6,268 nt of DNA from an uncultured Atopobiaceae bacterium (GTDB taxonomy: Bacteria > Actinomycetota > Coriobacteriia > Coriobacteriales > Atopobiaceae): assembly GCA_944321005.1 (NCBI GenBank), contig CALUJT010000139.1:1-6268 (forward strand), in the 5' to 3' direction. Positions within the stretch are counted from its first letter, which is position 1. Each line of letters begins with the position of its first letter. The notes under the pieces were generated by a model. That model was not told the origin of the DNA, did not search any database, and worked only from the letters and a program-made list of their open reading frames with translations. Positions 6,075 through 6,268 of the stretch are shown in pieces. The position numbers were made by a program, and so were the translations under genes.

Positions 6075-6268
6075 GTGCCCTCTCCCGCCGCCGCGCCCCG
6101 CACCCTCACGCGCCCCGTAAGCGTAGGGGGCGTGACCGTGGGAGGGGGAGCGCCAGTGCCGGTCCAGTCCATGTGCACCACGGACACCGCGGACACCCCC
6201 TCCACGCTCGCCCAGATCCGCGAGCTCGCGGACGCCGGATGCGAGATCGTGCGCGTGGCGGTGCCCTC
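6075..6268 (+). CDS. ispG: 4-hydroxy-3-methylbut-2-enyl diphosphate synthase, N-terminal part (3' truncated by window)
   Basis: IspG (GcpE) is the iron-sulfur enzyme that reduces methylerythritol 2,4-cyclodiphosphate to HMBPP, the next-to-last step of the MEP pathway. Only the first 64 residues are visible. They carry the recognised N-terminal family pattern: a [19 protein letters not shown] segment (15-33) followed by TTDTADT (35-41), [21 protein letters not shown] (44-64), which is the start of the TIM-barrel domain. The cluster-binding cysteines lie further downstream, outside the window. GTG 6075 is preferred because of the 16S-complementary AGGTGATCC just upstream; GTG 6066, in the same frame and directly after the protease stop, would add three residues. 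The gene belongs to the same operon and serves the same pathway as dxr, with the protease gene between them. Confidence 0.93.
   Translation, partial: MPSPAAAPRTLTRPVSVGGVTVGGGAPVPVQSMCTTDTADTPSTLAQIRELADAGCEIVRVAVP

Larger units (their letters stand above)
461..6268 (+). other. Probable single operon pyrH-frr-uppS-cdsA-dxr-rseP-ispG
   Basis: Seven co-directional genes are joined by a 2-base gap (pyrH/frr), a 1-base overlap (frr/uppS), three 4-base overlaps (uppS/cdsA, cdsA/dxr, dxr/rseP) and a gap of at most 9 bases (rseP/ispG). I see no hairpin with a T-run inside. The only promoter candidate is before pyrH, so co-transcription is likely, although internal promoters inside coding sequence cannot be ruled out by eye. 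The order groups translation/nucleotide genes with lipid-carrier, phospholipid and MEP genes. Confidence 0.8.

Overview
The window is one strand of densely packed housekeeping genes from a high-GC bacterium. All supported genes read on the + strand: the 3' end of tsf, then pyrH, frr, uppS, cdsA, dxr, an M50 site-2 protease (rseP/rip-like), and the 5' end of ispG. GC-rich codon use and protein resemblance suggest an actinobacterium. Having uppS between frr and cdsA is the Firmicutes-like order, not the mycobacterial/streptomycete one. Together with the protein style this makes a Coriobacteriia member (Olsenella/Atopobium/Collinsella relatives) my best guess. That is an inference, not a proven assignment.

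Layout. Positions 1-253 hold the end of elongation factor Ts, followed by a very clear intrinsic terminator (perfect 11-bp stem, GCAA loop, T-run) at 277-306. The gap 307-460 carries an inverted repeat (315-354), an extended -10 promoter candidate (419-427) and a strong ribosome binding site for pyrH. From 461 to the end of the window seven genes follow with gaps of 0-9 bases or overlaps of 1-4 bases, and no internal terminator is visible. This looks like one long operon with translational coupling.

Function. tsf, pyrH and frr serve translation and pyrimidine nucleotide supply (UMP to UDP; ribosome recycling). uppS, cdsA, dxr and ispG serve isoprenoid and envelope lipid synthesis. dxr and ispG are MEP-pathway steps that lead to isopentenyl diphosphate, UppS elongates this to undecaprenyl diphosphate (the cell-wall lipid carrier), and CdsA makes CDP-diacylglycerol. 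The membrane protease encoded between dxr and ispG probably acts in regulated intramembrane proteolysis tied to envelope state.

The window is mostly ordinary core genome; no mobile element, CRISPR array or RNA gene was seen. The one item that stands out is an insertion of about 110 residues in the site-2 protease, between its GGY motif and the second membrane segment. Part of it reads like a winged-helix/helix-turn-helix fold and should lie on the cytoplasmic side.
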